Assembly (NCBI RefSeq): GCF_022538185.1 | Contig: NZ_JAKYXC010000016.1 | Coordinates: forward strand, 1-64,000 | Length of the DNA: 64,000 bases | Reading direction: 5' to 3' | Source of the DNA: Microbacterium sp. CFH 31415 | GTDB lineage: Bacteria; Actinomycetota; Actinomycetes; Actinomycetales; Microbacteriaceae | Part shown: positions 40,209 through 48,691 of the stretch, in pieces | Layout: the number at the start of each line of letters is the position of its first letter | Position numbering within the stretch: the stretch's first letter is position 1 | Program-made: the position numbers and the translations under genes | Notes under the pieces: generated by a model | Databases searched by the model: none | Told to the model about the DNA's origin: nothing | Seen by the model: only the letters and a program-made list of their open reading frames with translations

Positions 40209-41261
40209 ATGACCCCTCGACGCACCGCGATGGCGGCACTGGCCGTCGTCGCTCTCGTCACCACCGGTTGCGCCGCCACGCCGTCAGGTTCCGGCCCCGC
40301 TCCGTCGGAGGATGCCGCCGCCATCGAGAGCGATGGCTTGCTGACGCTGTACTCGGGCCGCAGCGAGGATCTGATCGGACCGCTGATCGAGCAGTTCACC
40401 GAAGCGACGGGCATCGAGGTCGAGGCGCGATACGGCTCGACGGGCGAGATCGCTGCGCTGCTGCTCGAGGAGGGGAACGCGACTCCCGCCGAGGTGTTCC
40501 TGTCGCAGGATGCGGGCGCCCTCGGCGCGCTCACCGCGGCGGGGCTCGCCTCGACGATCCCCGCCGAGCTCGCAGGAGCGGTCCCCGCGGGCTTCACCAG
40601 CACGGACGGCAGCTGGGTCGGCATCACGGGACGCGCCCGCGTGATCGCGTACGACGGCACGCAGCTCACCGAGGACCAGGTGCCCGACTCCGCCGACGAC
40701 CTCGTGGCGCCGCGCTGGAACGGCAGGGTCGCATTCGCCCCGGGCAATGCCAGCTTCCAGTCCTTCGTGACGGGGCTTCGCGTCCTCGAGGGAGAGGACG
40801 CGGCGGACGAGTGGGTCGCGGGGATGGCCGCGAATGCCCCGGTGCTGACGGAGAGCAACGGTGACTCGCTCGAGCTCGTCAACACCGGTGCGGCGCAGCT
40901 CGGCCTGATCAACCACTACTACTGGTACGAGGCGGCCGCCGAAGTCGGTGCGGACAACATGCGCGCGCAGCTGAAGTTCCTCCCCGGTGACGCGGGCGGG
41001 ATCATGAACGTCACGGGGGCGGCGATCCTCGCCGGCGCACAGGGCGATCCGGACGCCCTCGCGTTCGTGGAGTATCTGCTGTCCGACGAAGGTCAGGCGT
41101 ACTTCGTCGAGCAGACGTACGAGTATCCGCTGGTGCCGGGCGTCGCGGCGCCGGAGGGGCTGCCCGAGCTCGACACCCTCGTGAACCCCGGCCTCGACCT
41201 CAGCGACCTCGAGTCCGTCTCCGAGACGCAGGAGCTCCTCGCCGCACACGGTCTCATCTAG
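40209..41261 (+). CDS. Iron(III) ABC transporter substrate-binding lipoprotein
   Basis: A 350-residue FbpA/FutA-family binding protein. The lipoprotein signal ends in the lipobox LVTTGC (Cys at about 20), then a Ser/Pro/Gly linker. The fold begins GLLTLYSGRSEDLIGPLIEQF, and the ligand tyrosines NHYYWYEAAAE are the iron-coordinating Tyr pair of the family. A strong AAGGAG site precedes the ATG. It is first in a three-gene operon with permease and ATPase, and the DtxR-like box upstream supports ferric iron as substrate. Confidence 0.92.
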   Translation: MTPRRTAMAALAVVALVTTGCAATPSGSGPAPSEDAAAIESDGLLTLYSGRSEDLIGPLIEQFTEATGIEVEARYGSTGEIAALLLEEGNATPAEVFLSQDAGALGALTAAGLASTIPAELAGAVPAGFTSTDGSWVGITGRARVIAYDGTQLTEDQVPDSADDLVAPRWNGRVAFAPGNASFQSFVTGLRVLEGEDAADEWVAGMAANAPVLTESNGDSLELVNTGAAQLGLINHYYWYEAAAEVGADNMRAQLKFLPGDAGGIMNVTGAAILAGAQGDPDALAFVEYLLSDEGQAYFVEQTYEYPLVPGVAAPEGLPELDTLVNPGLDLSDLESVSETQELLAAHGLI

Positions 41262-41266
41262 GCGCC

Positions 41267-42814
41267 GTGCGCCGCTCGACCCCGAGTCCTCGCCGGAAGG
41301 CCCCGCCGCTGCTGATCGCAGCGGCGGGGCTGTCGGCCGTCCTCGCGGCGATCCCGCTCGTCTACCTCGGCGTCCGCATCGGCGAAGCGGGATGGGAGGG
41401 TGTGATCCGGGTGCTGGAGCGGCCCCGGATCCCCCTACTGCTCGCGAACACCGTCGTGCTCGCGGCATCCGTCACCCTCTCCGCCGTCGTGCTGGGAGTC
41501 GCCGGCGCACTCGCCCTCAGCCGCGTCCGGCTCCCTGCGCCGCGGCTGTTCGCGGTCGCGGCCGTGCTGCCGCTCGCGGTGCCGTCGTACCTGGCGGCGT
41601 TCGGCTGGCTCGCGACCTTCCCGGGGATCCACGGATTCTGGCCGTCGTGGGCGGTGCTCACCCTTGTGACCGTTCCCTATGTGACCCTCCCCGTCGTCGG
41701 AGCGCTCCGCGGCGCACCTGCCGCGTTCGCAGAGGTCTCGCGCACGCTCGGCCACGGTCCGATGCGCACGTTCGTCTCGGTGGTCTGGCCGGGCATCCGC
41801 ACCCCGACGCTCGCCGGTGCGCTGCTGACCTGCCTGTACGTGCTCGCGGACTTCGGCGGGGTCGCGCTGTTCCGCTACCCGGTGCTGACGACCGCGATCC
41901 ACCAGGCGTACGGGGCGAGCTTCGACCGGTACTACGCCGCCGTCCTCGCGGGCGTGCTCGTGGTCATCGCGCTCGCGATCTTCGCGGCCGAGCGGCGCCT
42001 CCGCCCGCGCCGGGAATTCGCCGTCGGACGTGCGGGCTCCAGGCCTCCGGGCCTCACGGGATGGATCGTCCCGGTCGCCGCCGTCGTGCTGCTCATCGCG
42101 CCGATCGGCGCGGTCGCGGTGCCGGTCGCGAGTCTCGTGGCGCGCCTGCTGAACGCGCAGACGGTCGGCGAGACGGATGCCTCGGCCCTCGCCGAGGCGA
42201 CGGCCAACACGATCGTCCTGTCCGTCGCCGGCGCGATCATCGCCGTGATCCTCGCCCTGCCGATCGCGACGCTTGCCGCGCGGTACGCGGGGCGGGTGGC
42301 GCGCATCCTCGAGACGGCGGGGTCCGTGCCGCTCGCGGTGCCTGGGATCGTCGTGGGACTCGGACTCGTGTTCTTCTCGCTGGTCGCTGTGCCCGCGCTC
42401 TATCAGACGTCGATCCTGCTCGCCTTCGCCTACGGCATCCTCTTCCTGCCGAAGGCGGTCGGCACGATCCGTTCGTCGATCGAGCGCGTCCCTCGTGCGC
42501 TCGGCGACGTCGCGGGGACTCTCGGGCACGCTCCGCTTGCGACGTGGTGGCGCGTGACGATACGGCTCGCGCGACCGGGGATCCTGGTCGCGGCGCTGTT
42601 CATCGCGGTGACGGCGATGAAGGAACTGCCGGCGACGCTCATGCTCCGCCCCACGGGGACGACGACGCTCGCGGTCGAGCTGTGGGCGAGGACCGACATC
42701 GCCCAGTACGGAGCCGCCGTGCCCTATGCGGTGGTGCTCGTCGTGCTCGCGACGATTCCGGCGGCGCTGCTGTCGCCGCGGGAGGAGCGTGTCGAAATGG
42801 GAAGGCCGGTATGA
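41267..42814 (+). CDS. Iron ABC transporter permease (fused dimer, FbpB type)
   Basis: A 515-residue double-length permease with about 12 transmembrane helices. Each half holds an EAA loop: EVSRTLGHGPMRTFVSVVWPG in the first half and LGDVAGTLGHAPLATWWRVT in the second. GTG start 5 bases after the binding-protein stop. FbpB-type permeases act as a single chain in place of a homodimer. It operates with the preceding lipoprotein and following ATPase to import iron across the cytoplasmic membrane. The stop overlaps the ATPase ATG by four bases. Confidence 0.93.
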   Translation: MRRSTPSPRRKAPPLLIAAAGLSAVLAAIPLVYLGVRIGEAGWEGVIRVLERPRIPLLLANTVVLAASVTLSAVVLGVAGALALSRVRLPAPRLFAVAAVLPLAVPSYLAAFGWLATFPGIHGFWPSWAVLTLVTVPYVTLPVVGALRGAPAAFAEVSRTLGHGPMRTFVSVVWPGIRTPTLAGALLTCLYVLADFGGVALFRYPVLTTAIHQAYGASFDRYYAAVLAGVLVVIALAIFAAERRLRPRREFAVGRAGSRPPGLTGWIVPVAAVVLLIAPIGAVAVPVASLVARLLNAQTVGETDASALAEATANTIVLSVAGAIIAVILALPIATLAARYAGRVARILETAGSVPLAVPGIVVGLGLVFFSLVAVPALYQTSILLAFAYGILFLPKAVGTIRSSIERVPRALGDVAGTLGHAPLATWWRVTIRLARPGILVAALFIAVTAMKELPATLMLRPTGTTTLAVELWARTDIAQYGAAVPYAVVLVVLATIPAALLSPREERVEMGRPV

Positions 42815-43863
42815 GCGAACTCGTGGTGGACGGTGTGGTCGTAGGCCTCGGCGGTGCGGACGTGCTGACGGATGTGTCGCTGCGGGTGCGCGACGGAGCG
42901 TTCGGAGTGATCGTCGGCCCGAGCGGCTGCGGCAAGTCGACGCTGCTGCGCACGATCGCGGGGCTGGTCCCGGCGCGCGCGGGACGCGTGGAACTCGGCG
43001 GCGAGATCGTCACGGATGCCGCTGCGGTCGTCGTGCCGCCGGAGCGCCGCGGGGTCGGCTGGGTGCCGCAGGACGCGACGCTGTTCCCGCACCTGACCGT
43101 CGCGCAGAATGTCGCGTTCGGTCGTGCCGGCCTCCGGGCGCGCCGACGACGGGCAGGGGAACGCCTTCGTGCCACCGATGACGAGCGCGTGCTCGGCGAG
43201 TTGCTGGAACTGACCGGCCTCGACGCCCTCGCCGCCCGGTACCCCGACCAGCTCTCGGGGGGTCAGGCGCAGCGGGTCGCGCTGGCACGCGCTCTGGCCG
43301 CAGAGCCCCGGCTGCTTCTGCTCGACGAGCCTTTCGCCGCGCTGGATCCGCAGCTCCGCGGCGAGCTGCGCGAGGACGTGCGCTCGCTGCTCGAGCGCTT
43401 GCGCGTGACCTGCCTGATGGTCACCCACGATCAGGACGAGGCGCTGCTGATCGCCGACACGGTGGTCGTGATGCGCGACGGGCGGGTGGTGCAGGAGAGC
43501 TCGCCCGTCGACCTCTACCGGCATCCCGTCTCGCCATGGGTCGCGACGTTCGTCGGGGAGGCCGTCTTCACCGACGGCGTCGCGGCGGGGACGGTCGCAT
43601 CCACCCCGCTCGGCGATCTCGTCATCTCGCCGCCCGCGAGCGGCCCCGTCACCGTGATGCTGCGACCGGAGCAGTTCGAGCTGAGGCCGGACGGAGAGAT
43701 CTCCGCCCGTGTCACACGCGTGCAGTACGGCGGGCACGCCGCACTCGTGCACCTGGAAAGCGAGGCGGGGGCCCTCCTGGCACGCGTGCGCGCTGGATCG
43801 ATCCCCCGGGTCGCTGACGCGGTCGCGGTCCGCGTCAGCGGGTCCGCGATCGCCTATTCCTGA
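42811..43863 (+). CDS. Iron ABC transporter ATP-binding protein (FbpC type)
   Basis: A 350-residue ABC ATPase. Walker A is GPSGCGKST (36-44), the signature is LSGGQ, Walker B is LLLLDEPFAALD and the switch His is in MVTHDQDEAL. A C-terminal TOBE-like domain (about 260-350: MLRPEQFELRPDGE) is typical of iron and sulfate importer ATPases. ATGA overlap with the permease gene. Its last 10 bases overlap the 3' end of a convergent small gene. Confidence 0.95.
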   Translation: MSELVVDGVVVGLGGADVLTDVSLRVRDGAFGVIVGPSGCGKSTLLRTIAGLVPARAGRVELGGEIVTDAAAVVVPPERRGVGWVPQDATLFPHLTVAQNVAFGRAGLRARRRRAGERLRATDDERVLGELLELTGLDALAARYPDQLSGGQAQRVALARALAAEPRLLLLDEPFAALDPQLRGELREDVRSLLERLRVTCLMVTHDQDEALLIADTVVVMRDGRVVQESSPVDLYRHPVSPWVATFVGEAVFTDGVAAGTVASTPLGDLVISPPASGPVTVMLRPEQFELRPDGEISARVTRVQYGGHAALVHLESEAGALLARVRAGSIPRVADAVAVRVSGSAIAYS

Positions 43864-44051
43864 TCCGGCGGGAGGGGCACGCTGGGCTCGTCGGGCGACG
43901 GGAACGTGGGTTCCTGCGGGTTCGGGGCGAGCGGCTCGTCCGGCGTCGGAACGGGCGGCTCCGTCGGGTATGGTCCGGGTGTCTCGCCCGGTGCCCCCGG
44001 TGTCTCGCCTGGAGCGCCCGGGGCGCCGGGGAAGATGTTCGGATCAGTCAT
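43854..44051 (-). CDS. Proline-rich small protein
   Basis: A 65-residue low-complexity protein of Pro, Gly, Glu and Asp. It begins MTDPNIFPG and carries the repeat GAPGETP twice, then TPDEPLAP and SPDEPSVP pieces. It is likely disordered; similar tiny Pro-rich proteins occur in this family, but their function is unknown. It is believed real because a perfect AGGAGG lies 7 bases before the ATG. Its 3' end overlaps the stop region of the convergent ABC ATPase gene by 10 bases. Confidence 0.65.
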   Translation of the reverse strand: MTDPNIFPGAPGAPGETPGAPGETPGPYPTEPPVPTPDEPLAPNPQEPTFPSPDEPSVPLPPDQE

Positions 44052-44136
44052 GGGAAGGCCTCCTGTACCTCCCAGAGTGGGCCGGGGCGCGGCATCCCTC
44101 ACCCCCGTTGACCGGGCCATGCGCGCGGTGTAGTGC

Positions 44137-45318
44137 TCAGGACGTGGGGGTCGACGCGCCGCTGGGGTCGGCGAGGAGCCGCTCGAACGCCGCCTCGGCC
44201 GCACCGATGAGCAGCCGGTCCTCGGCCAGCGAGGCGATGCGGATGTCGAGGCCCTCCATGTTCGCCGTCATCGCCTGCGCGCCGACCGCCGCCGTGAGCC
44301 CGTCGAGGTCGTGCTCGGCGAGCGTCGCCAGGAAGCCGCCCAGCACGACGACCGACGGATTGAGCACGTTCACGGCGTTGGCCAGTGCGGTCGCCAGGAT
44401 GCCGCGCTGCCGCGTCAGCTCGTCCCGGACATCGGGCTGATCCGATGCCGCAAGCGCCGCGGCGAGAGTGGGCTCGTCGGCGGCCGACAGCCGCACGGCC
44501 GCGAGCAGCCGCGCGCGGCTCACCTCGTCCTCCAGCACGCCGTCGCCCGCCCGCCGGTCGGCGTTCGACGCGATGCCGGGCCGGTTCTGCCCGAACTCGC
44601 CGGCGTAGCCGCCGGCGCCGGCCACCGGCATCCCGTGCACGATCAGCCCGCCGCCGATGCCGCTCGCGCCGCCGTTGAGGTAGACGACGTGGTCGATGCC
44701 GCGCGCGGCTCCGTAGAGGTGCTCGGCGACGGCGCCGAGGCTGGCGTCGTTGCCCACGACCGTCGGCAGCCCGGTCGCCGCGGTGACGAGGTCGCGCACC
44801 GGCGCGTCGGTCCAGTGCAAGTGGGGGGCGTCGCGTACGAGGCCGTCAGCCGCGCGCACGAGGCCGGGCACGGCGAGGCCGACCGCGACGATGCGCGCCC
44901 CGCTCAGTCCGCCCTCCCGCCACGCCGCGATGCGCTCGGCGATGATCGCCGCGGTCTCTTCCGGGGTGACCAGGTGGTCGACGTCGATGCGCTCGCGCAG
45001 CACGATCTCGCGGTCGAGCCCGATCGCCGCCAGCGTCACGGCGTCGACCTCGGGGTTCACCGCGGCGGCGATGACACGGGGCGCGGCGGCGACCACGGGG
45101 GAGGGGCGCCCGACCCGCCGTGACGGATCGGGGGCGCGTTCCTCGACCAGTCCCTCGCGCGCGAGCTCCGCCACCAGATCGGCGATGGTCGACCGGTTCA
45201 GCCCGGTCGCTTCGGTCAGTGCGGCGCGAGACACCGGGCCGTCGAGGTGCACGAGTCGCATCAGACGGGCCAGGTTTCGCTGGCGCACGCCTTCGGCGGC
45301 GGGGGACGGATCGGTCAT
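44137..45318 (-). CDS. ROK family transcriptional regulator
   Basis: A 393-residue regulator with an N-terminal winged HTH (about 10-75: RLVHLDGPVSRAALTEATGLNRSTIADLV) and a C-terminal ROK sugar-kinase-like domain (GLAVPGLV, GNDASLGAVAEHLYG, VYLNGGASGIGGGLIVHG). The ROK cysteine zinc cluster is not evident, as in many transcriptional members. The start is set by the leaderless -10 TACAGT (45331-45326). It diverges from the xylo-oligosaccharide transporter operon and is probably a XylR/NagC-type repressor that responds to a sugar. Confidence 0.88.
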   Translation of the reverse strand: MTDPSPAAEGVRQRNLARLMRLVHLDGPVSRAALTEATGLNRSTIADLVAELAREGLVEERAPDPSRRVGRPSPVVAAAPRVIAAAVNPEVDAVTLAAIGLDREIVLRERIDVDHLVTPEETAAIIAERIAAWREGGLSGARIVAVGLAVPGLVRAADGLVRDAPHLHWTDAPVRDLVTAATGLPTVVGNDASLGAVAEHLYGAARGIDHVVYLNGGASGIGGGLIVHGMPVAGAGGYAGEFGQNRPGIASNADRRAGDGVLEDEVSRARLLAAVRLSAADEPTLAAALAASDQPDVRDELTRQRGILATALANAVNVLNPSVVVLGGFLATLAEHDLDGLTAAVGAQAMTANMEGLDIRIASLAEDRLLIGAAEAAFERLLADPSGASTPTS

Positions 45319-45356
45319 CCCCCTCACTGTAGGGCCGTCACCGTGATCGGATCGGT

Positions 45357-45379
45357 ATTTGTTGCGCTTGACTCCAAAT
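45357..45379. promoter_or_regulatory. Possible ROK operator overlapping the -35
   Basis: ATTTG-N13-CAAAT (45357-45361 and 45375-45379) is an imperfect dyad that spans the -35 of the bxlE-like gene, in the region shared with the divergent ROK regulator. The assignment is tentative. Confidence 0.35.
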
Positions 45380-45396
45380 GTGGTGCGGCCTACTCT
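45368..45396 (+). promoter_or_regulatory. Sigma-70-type promoter of the xylo-oligosaccharide operon
   Basis: -35 TTGACT (45368-45373), a 17-base spacer and -10 TACTCT (45391-45396) form the most canonical promoter I see in the window. The predicted start is near 45403, leaving a leader of about 48 bases with the LacI-type palindrome in it. Confidence 0.75.
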
Positions 45397-45427
45397 GAGG
45401 ACGTCCACATCACTTTCGACGTAGAGG

Positions 45428-45440
45428 TCGAAACTTTCGA
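45428..45440. promoter_or_regulatory. LacI-type operator in the leader of the bxlE-like gene
   Basis: TCGAAACTTTCGA is a perfect 6-bp dyad around one central base, located 11 bases upstream of the ATG. CGAA...TTCG-type operators are bound by LacI-family regulators of xylan/xylobiose genes in actinobacteria. A near-copy lies in front of the lacI gene at 52.66 kb. Confidence 0.7.
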
Positions 45441-45451
45441 GAGGTTCGAGG

Positions 45452-46753
45452 ATGAACACACGCAGCAGGATGCGCGTCTTCGCCGTGATCGCAGCTGCCG
45501 GCCTCACAGCCGGCGCACTCGCCGGCTGTACGGCCGGTGGTGGCGACGGCGACGGCGACGGCGACGGCGAAGAAGTCACACTCACCTGGTGGCACAACGC
45601 CACCAACGGTCCCCTGCCCGAGGTCTGGGAGGAAGTGGCGGCCGAGTTCGAGGAGGCCAACCCCGGCGTCAACGTCGAACAGGTCGGCTACCAGAACGAG
45701 GAGCTGCAGCGCACGCTGATCCCCAACGCGCTCGCCGCAGGCGACCCGCCGGACCTCTTCCAGGTGTGGCCCGGCGGCGAGCTGCGCGACCAGGTCGAGA
45801 ACGGCTACCTGATGCCCCTCGACGACCTGATCCCCGACACCATCGAGAGCGTCGGCGCCACGGTGAACCCGTGGCAGGTCGGCGGCGAGACCTACGGGGT
45901 CCCCTTCACGTTCGGCATCGAGGGCTTCTGGTACAACACCGACATGTTCGAAGAGGCCGGCGTCGAGGTGCCCGAGACGTTCGACGACCTCGTCGACGCG
46001 GTGGGCGACCTGCGCGAATCGGGCGTCGTTCCGATCTCGGTCGGAGCCGGTGCCGGCTGGCCGGCCGCGCACTGGTGGTACCAGTTCGCGCTCAAGTCCT
46101 GCTCGCCCGAGACCCTCGCGGCGGCGGAGACGGACTTCGACTTCAGCGACCCGTGCTGGGTCGAGGCGGGCGAACAGCTGCAGGACTTCATCGGCATCGA
46201 GCCGTTCCAGGACGGCTTCCTCGGCACCGTGCCGCAGGAGGGTGCGGGCAGCTCGGCGGGCATGATCGCCAACGGCCAGGCCGCCATGGAGCTCATGGGC
46301 CACTGGAACGCAGGCACGATCGGCGGCCTCGCCCCCGACGAGCAGGTCCCGGCCTTCCTCGGCTGGTTCCCCGTGCCCGGCATCGACGGCGCGGCAGGCG
46401 ACCCGACCGCCGCGCTCGGCGGCGGTGACGGCTTCGGCTGCGCGGCCGAGGCTCCGCCGGAGTGCGCCGATCTGCTCGCGTACATCATGTCCGAGGACGT
46501 CCAGCGCCGCTTCGCCGAGAGCGGCTCGGGCATCCCGACGGTGCCCGCTGCGCAGGACGGGCTCGAGGACGAGAACCTCAAGGCCGTCGCCGCCGGTCTG
46601 GCCGACGCGTCGTTCGTGCAGCTCTGGCTCGACACCGCGTTCGGCACCACCGTCGGCAACGCCATGAACGAGGGCATCGTCAACCTGTTCGCAGGCAACG
46701 GCACCCCTGAGGACATCGTCAAGCGGATGCAGGACGCCGCGGCGACGCTGTAA
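45452..46753 (+). CDS. bxlE: Sugar ABC transporter binding lipoprotein (xylobiose-type)
   Basis: A 433-residue extracellular solute-binding protein of the CUT1 family. The signal peptide has the lipobox GALAGC (Cys at about 26), followed by a Gly/Asp linker (a GDGDGDGDG-type run). The mature domain opens VTLTWWHNATNGPLPEVWEE. The gene order binding protein - two permeases - GH3 beta-xylosidase matches the bxlEFGA xylobiose operon of Streptomyces, so a xylo-oligosaccharide ligand is likely (inference). Controlled by a strong sigma-70 promoter with LacI- and possible ROK-type operators. Confidence 0.85.
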   Translation: MNTRSRMRVFAVIAAAGLTAGALAGCTAGGGDGDGDGDGEEVTLTWWHNATNGPLPEVWEEVAAEFEEANPGVNVEQVGYQNEELQRTLIPNALAAGDPPDLFQVWPGGELRDQVENGYLMPLDDLIPDTIESVGATVNPWQVGGETYGVPFTFGIEGFWYNTDMFEEAGVEVPETFDDLVDAVGDLRESGVVPISVGAGAGWPAAHWWYQFALKSCSPETLAAAETDFDFSDPCWVEAGEQLQDFIGIEPFQDGFLGTVPQEGAGSSAGMIANGQAAMELMGHWNAGTIGGLAPDEQVPAFLGWFPVPGIDGAAGDPTAALGGGDGFGCAAEAPPECADLLAYIMSEDVQRRFAESGSGIPTVPAAQDGLEDENLKAVAAGLADASFVQLWLDTAFGTTVGNAMNEGIVNLFAGNGTPEDIVKRMQDAAATL

Positions 46754-46755
46754 CT

Positions 46756-47793
46756 ATGGCCACTCTCACCACGCCCGGGCCCGCGGTCACCGCGGGCCCG
46801 GGCCCTGCACCCGCGCGCCCTCGGCGGCGCGGCGAGGCTCGCAAGCGCCTCGAGATCTTCTTCTTCATCACCCCCGCACTCGTGCTGTTCCTGGGGTTCG
46901 TGATCCTGCCGGTGATCCTCGCGGCGGTCTACAGCCTCTTCAATCTGCCTCCCGCGTTCCAGTGGGAGAACCTCGCCGACTCGGGCCGCTTCATCGGCCT
47001 CGACAACTACGTGCGGGCGCTCACGACGCCCGAGTTCCAGCGCGCCATCGCCAACACGTTCTTCATCCTGATCATGTCCCTGCTGATCCAGGGCCCGATC
47101 GCGATCGGCATCGCGCTGCTGCTCAACCGGCGCCTGCGCGGCCGCAGTGTCTTCCGCCTGCTGATCTTCGTGCCTTACGTGCTCGCCGAGGTCATCGCGG
47201 GTCTGTCGTGGCGACTCATCCTCCAGCCCAACGGGGCGGTCAACGCGACCCTCGAGGCCATCGGTCTCGGTGGGCTGGCCCAGAACTGGCTGGCCGACCC
47301 GAACCTCGCACTCTGGACGATCTTCTTCATCCTCACGTGGAAGTACATCGGCTTCGCGATCCTGCTCATGCTCGCGGGTCTGCAGGGCGTGCCCGATGAG
47401 CTGGCCGAGGCGGCGGCAATCGACGGCGCCAGCTGGTGGCAGATCCAGCGGTACATCACCCTGCCGCTCCTCGGTCCGACGATCCGCATCTGGGCGTTCC
47501 TCTCGATCATCGGCTCGCTCCAGGTCTTCGACATGATCTGGGTCACCGTTGCGCCGGCCATCCGGCGGATCTCGACCGAGTCCATGGCGACGTACATGGT
47601 GCAGCAGGGCCAGTTCGCCGGGCAGCCCGGCTACGGCAGCGCGATCGCCGTGATCCTGTTCGTCATCTCGCTCGTCATCGCACTCGTCTACCAGCGCTTC
47701 GCGCTGCGCCGCGACCTCGCGGGATCGGTCACCGGGTCCTCGGCCCGCGGCACGCGCGAGCCCGGTGTCCGCCGCAAGAGAGGGGAGGGCTGA
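46756..47793 (+). CDS. bxlF: Sugar ABC transporter permease 1 (xylobiose-type)
   Basis: A 345-residue CUT1 permease of the MalF type. A Pro/Gly/Arg-rich cytoplasmic start is followed by six transmembrane helices from IFFFITPALVLFLGFVILPV. The EAA loop is ELAEAAAIDGASWWQIQRYI. The ATG lies 2 bases after the binding-protein stop with only a weak ribosome site. The 17th to 47th bases after the start form a perfect 31-base GC palindrome that may limit translation relative to the binding protein. Confidence 0.88.
   Translation: MATLTTPGPAVTAGPGPAPARPRRRGEARKRLEIFFFITPALVLFLGFVILPVILAAVYSLFNLPPAFQWENLADSGRFIGLDNYVRALTTPEFQRAIANTFFILIMSLLIQGPIAIGIALLLNRRLRGRSVFRLLIFVPYVLAEVIAGLSWRLILQPNGAVNATLEAIGLGGLAQNWLADPNLALWTIFFILTWKYIGFAILLMLAGLQGVPDELAEAAAIDGASWWQIQRYITLPLLGPTIRIWAFLSIIGSLQVFDMIWVTVAPAIRRISTESMATYMVQQGQFAGQPGYGSAIAVILFVISLVIALVYQRFALRRDLAGSVTGSSARGTREPGVRRKRGEG
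46773..46803 (+). promoter_or_regulatory. 31-base perfect hairpin at the start of the permease coding region
   Basis: GCCCGGGCCCGCGGT and ACCGCGGGCCCGGGC flank a single central base; all 15 pairs match. It begins 17 bases into the permease gene, where an mRNA hairpin would lower initiation or stabilise the upstream binding-protein message. Confidence 0.6.
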
Positions 47794-47794
47794 C

Positions 47795-48691
47795 ATGTCT
47801 GCCACCACCACCATCGTCACCGGCAGCGCGGAGCCCCGCGACGTTCAGCCCGTCCGCCGCAGGTTCGACTGGGGCCAGCCGTTCGTCTACCTCGTGGCGC
47901 TCGTCATCGCGGCGATCGCCGTCGGCCCCGTGATCTACGTCTTCATCGGGGGTCTGCGCACGACTCCCGACCTCAACGCCAACCCGGCCGGCCTGCCCGA
48001 TCCGTGGACCCTCGAGAACTGGATCGCCGTGCTCACCGCGCCGCGGTTCTGGGGCAATGTCTTCGCGAGCTCGGGGCTGGCCGTCTCGACGACCGTCGGC
48101 GTCGTCGTCGCGGGCATCATGGCCGCCTTCGTGCTGGCGCGCTACGACTTCCGCGGCCGTCAGGGGCTCTACACGCTGTTCGCCGCGGGCCTGATGTTCC
48201 CGCTGACCGTCGCTGCGCTGCCCCTGACGCTCATGCTGCGCACGCTCGGACTGCACGGAACGTATCTGGGCGTGATCATCCCGGGCATCGCGTTCGCCCT
48301 GCCCACCACGATCATCATCCTGGTGCCGTTCCTGCGGGCGATCCCGGCCGAGCTCGAAGAGGCGGCGATGATCGATGGTGCTTCGCGCATCGGGTTCTTC
48401 TGGCGCATCATGCTGCCGCTGGCCAAGCCGGGCCTGATCACGGTCGGCATCCTGGCCTTCGTGGCGAGCTGGAACGGCTACCTGCTGCCACTGCTCGTGA
48501 TCAGCACCGGCAGCCTGCCGCAGGAACTGTGGCCGCTCCCGCTCGGCGTGACGCAGTTCTCCAGCCAGTACTCGCAGAACACCGGCGCGATCCTGGCGTA
48601 CACCTCATTGGCGATGATCCCGGCGCTGGCGTTCTTCCTCGTGGCCGAGAAGCGGATCGTCGGCGGACTGACAGGAGCGGTGAAGGGATGA
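47795..48691 (+). CDS. bxlG: Sugar ABC transporter permease 2 (xylobiose-type)
   Basis: A 298-residue CUT1 permease of the MalG type with six transmembrane helices, the first being FVYLVALVIAAIAVGPVIYVF. The EAA loop is ELEEAAMIDGASRIGFFWRI. The ATG is one base after the preceding stop, with GGGGAGGG about 6 bases upstream. It pairs with permease 1. No ATPase is encoded in the operon, so a shared MsiK-type ATPase elsewhere must power the transporter (inference). The stop overlaps the beta-xylosidase ATG by four bases. Confidence 0.9.
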   Translation: MSATTTIVTGSAEPRDVQPVRRRFDWGQPFVYLVALVIAAIAVGPVIYVFIGGLRTTPDLNANPAGLPDPWTLENWIAVLTAPRFWGNVFASSGLAVSTTVGVVVAGIMAAFVLARYDFRGRQGLYTLFAAGLMFPLTVAALPLTLMLRTLGLHGTYLGVIIPGIAFALPTTIIILVPFLRAIPAELEEAAMIDGASRIGFFWRIMLPLAKPGLITVGILAFVASWNGYLLPLLVISTGSLPQELWPLPLGVTQFSSQYSQNTGAILAYTSLAMIPALAFFLVAEKRIVGGLTGAVKG

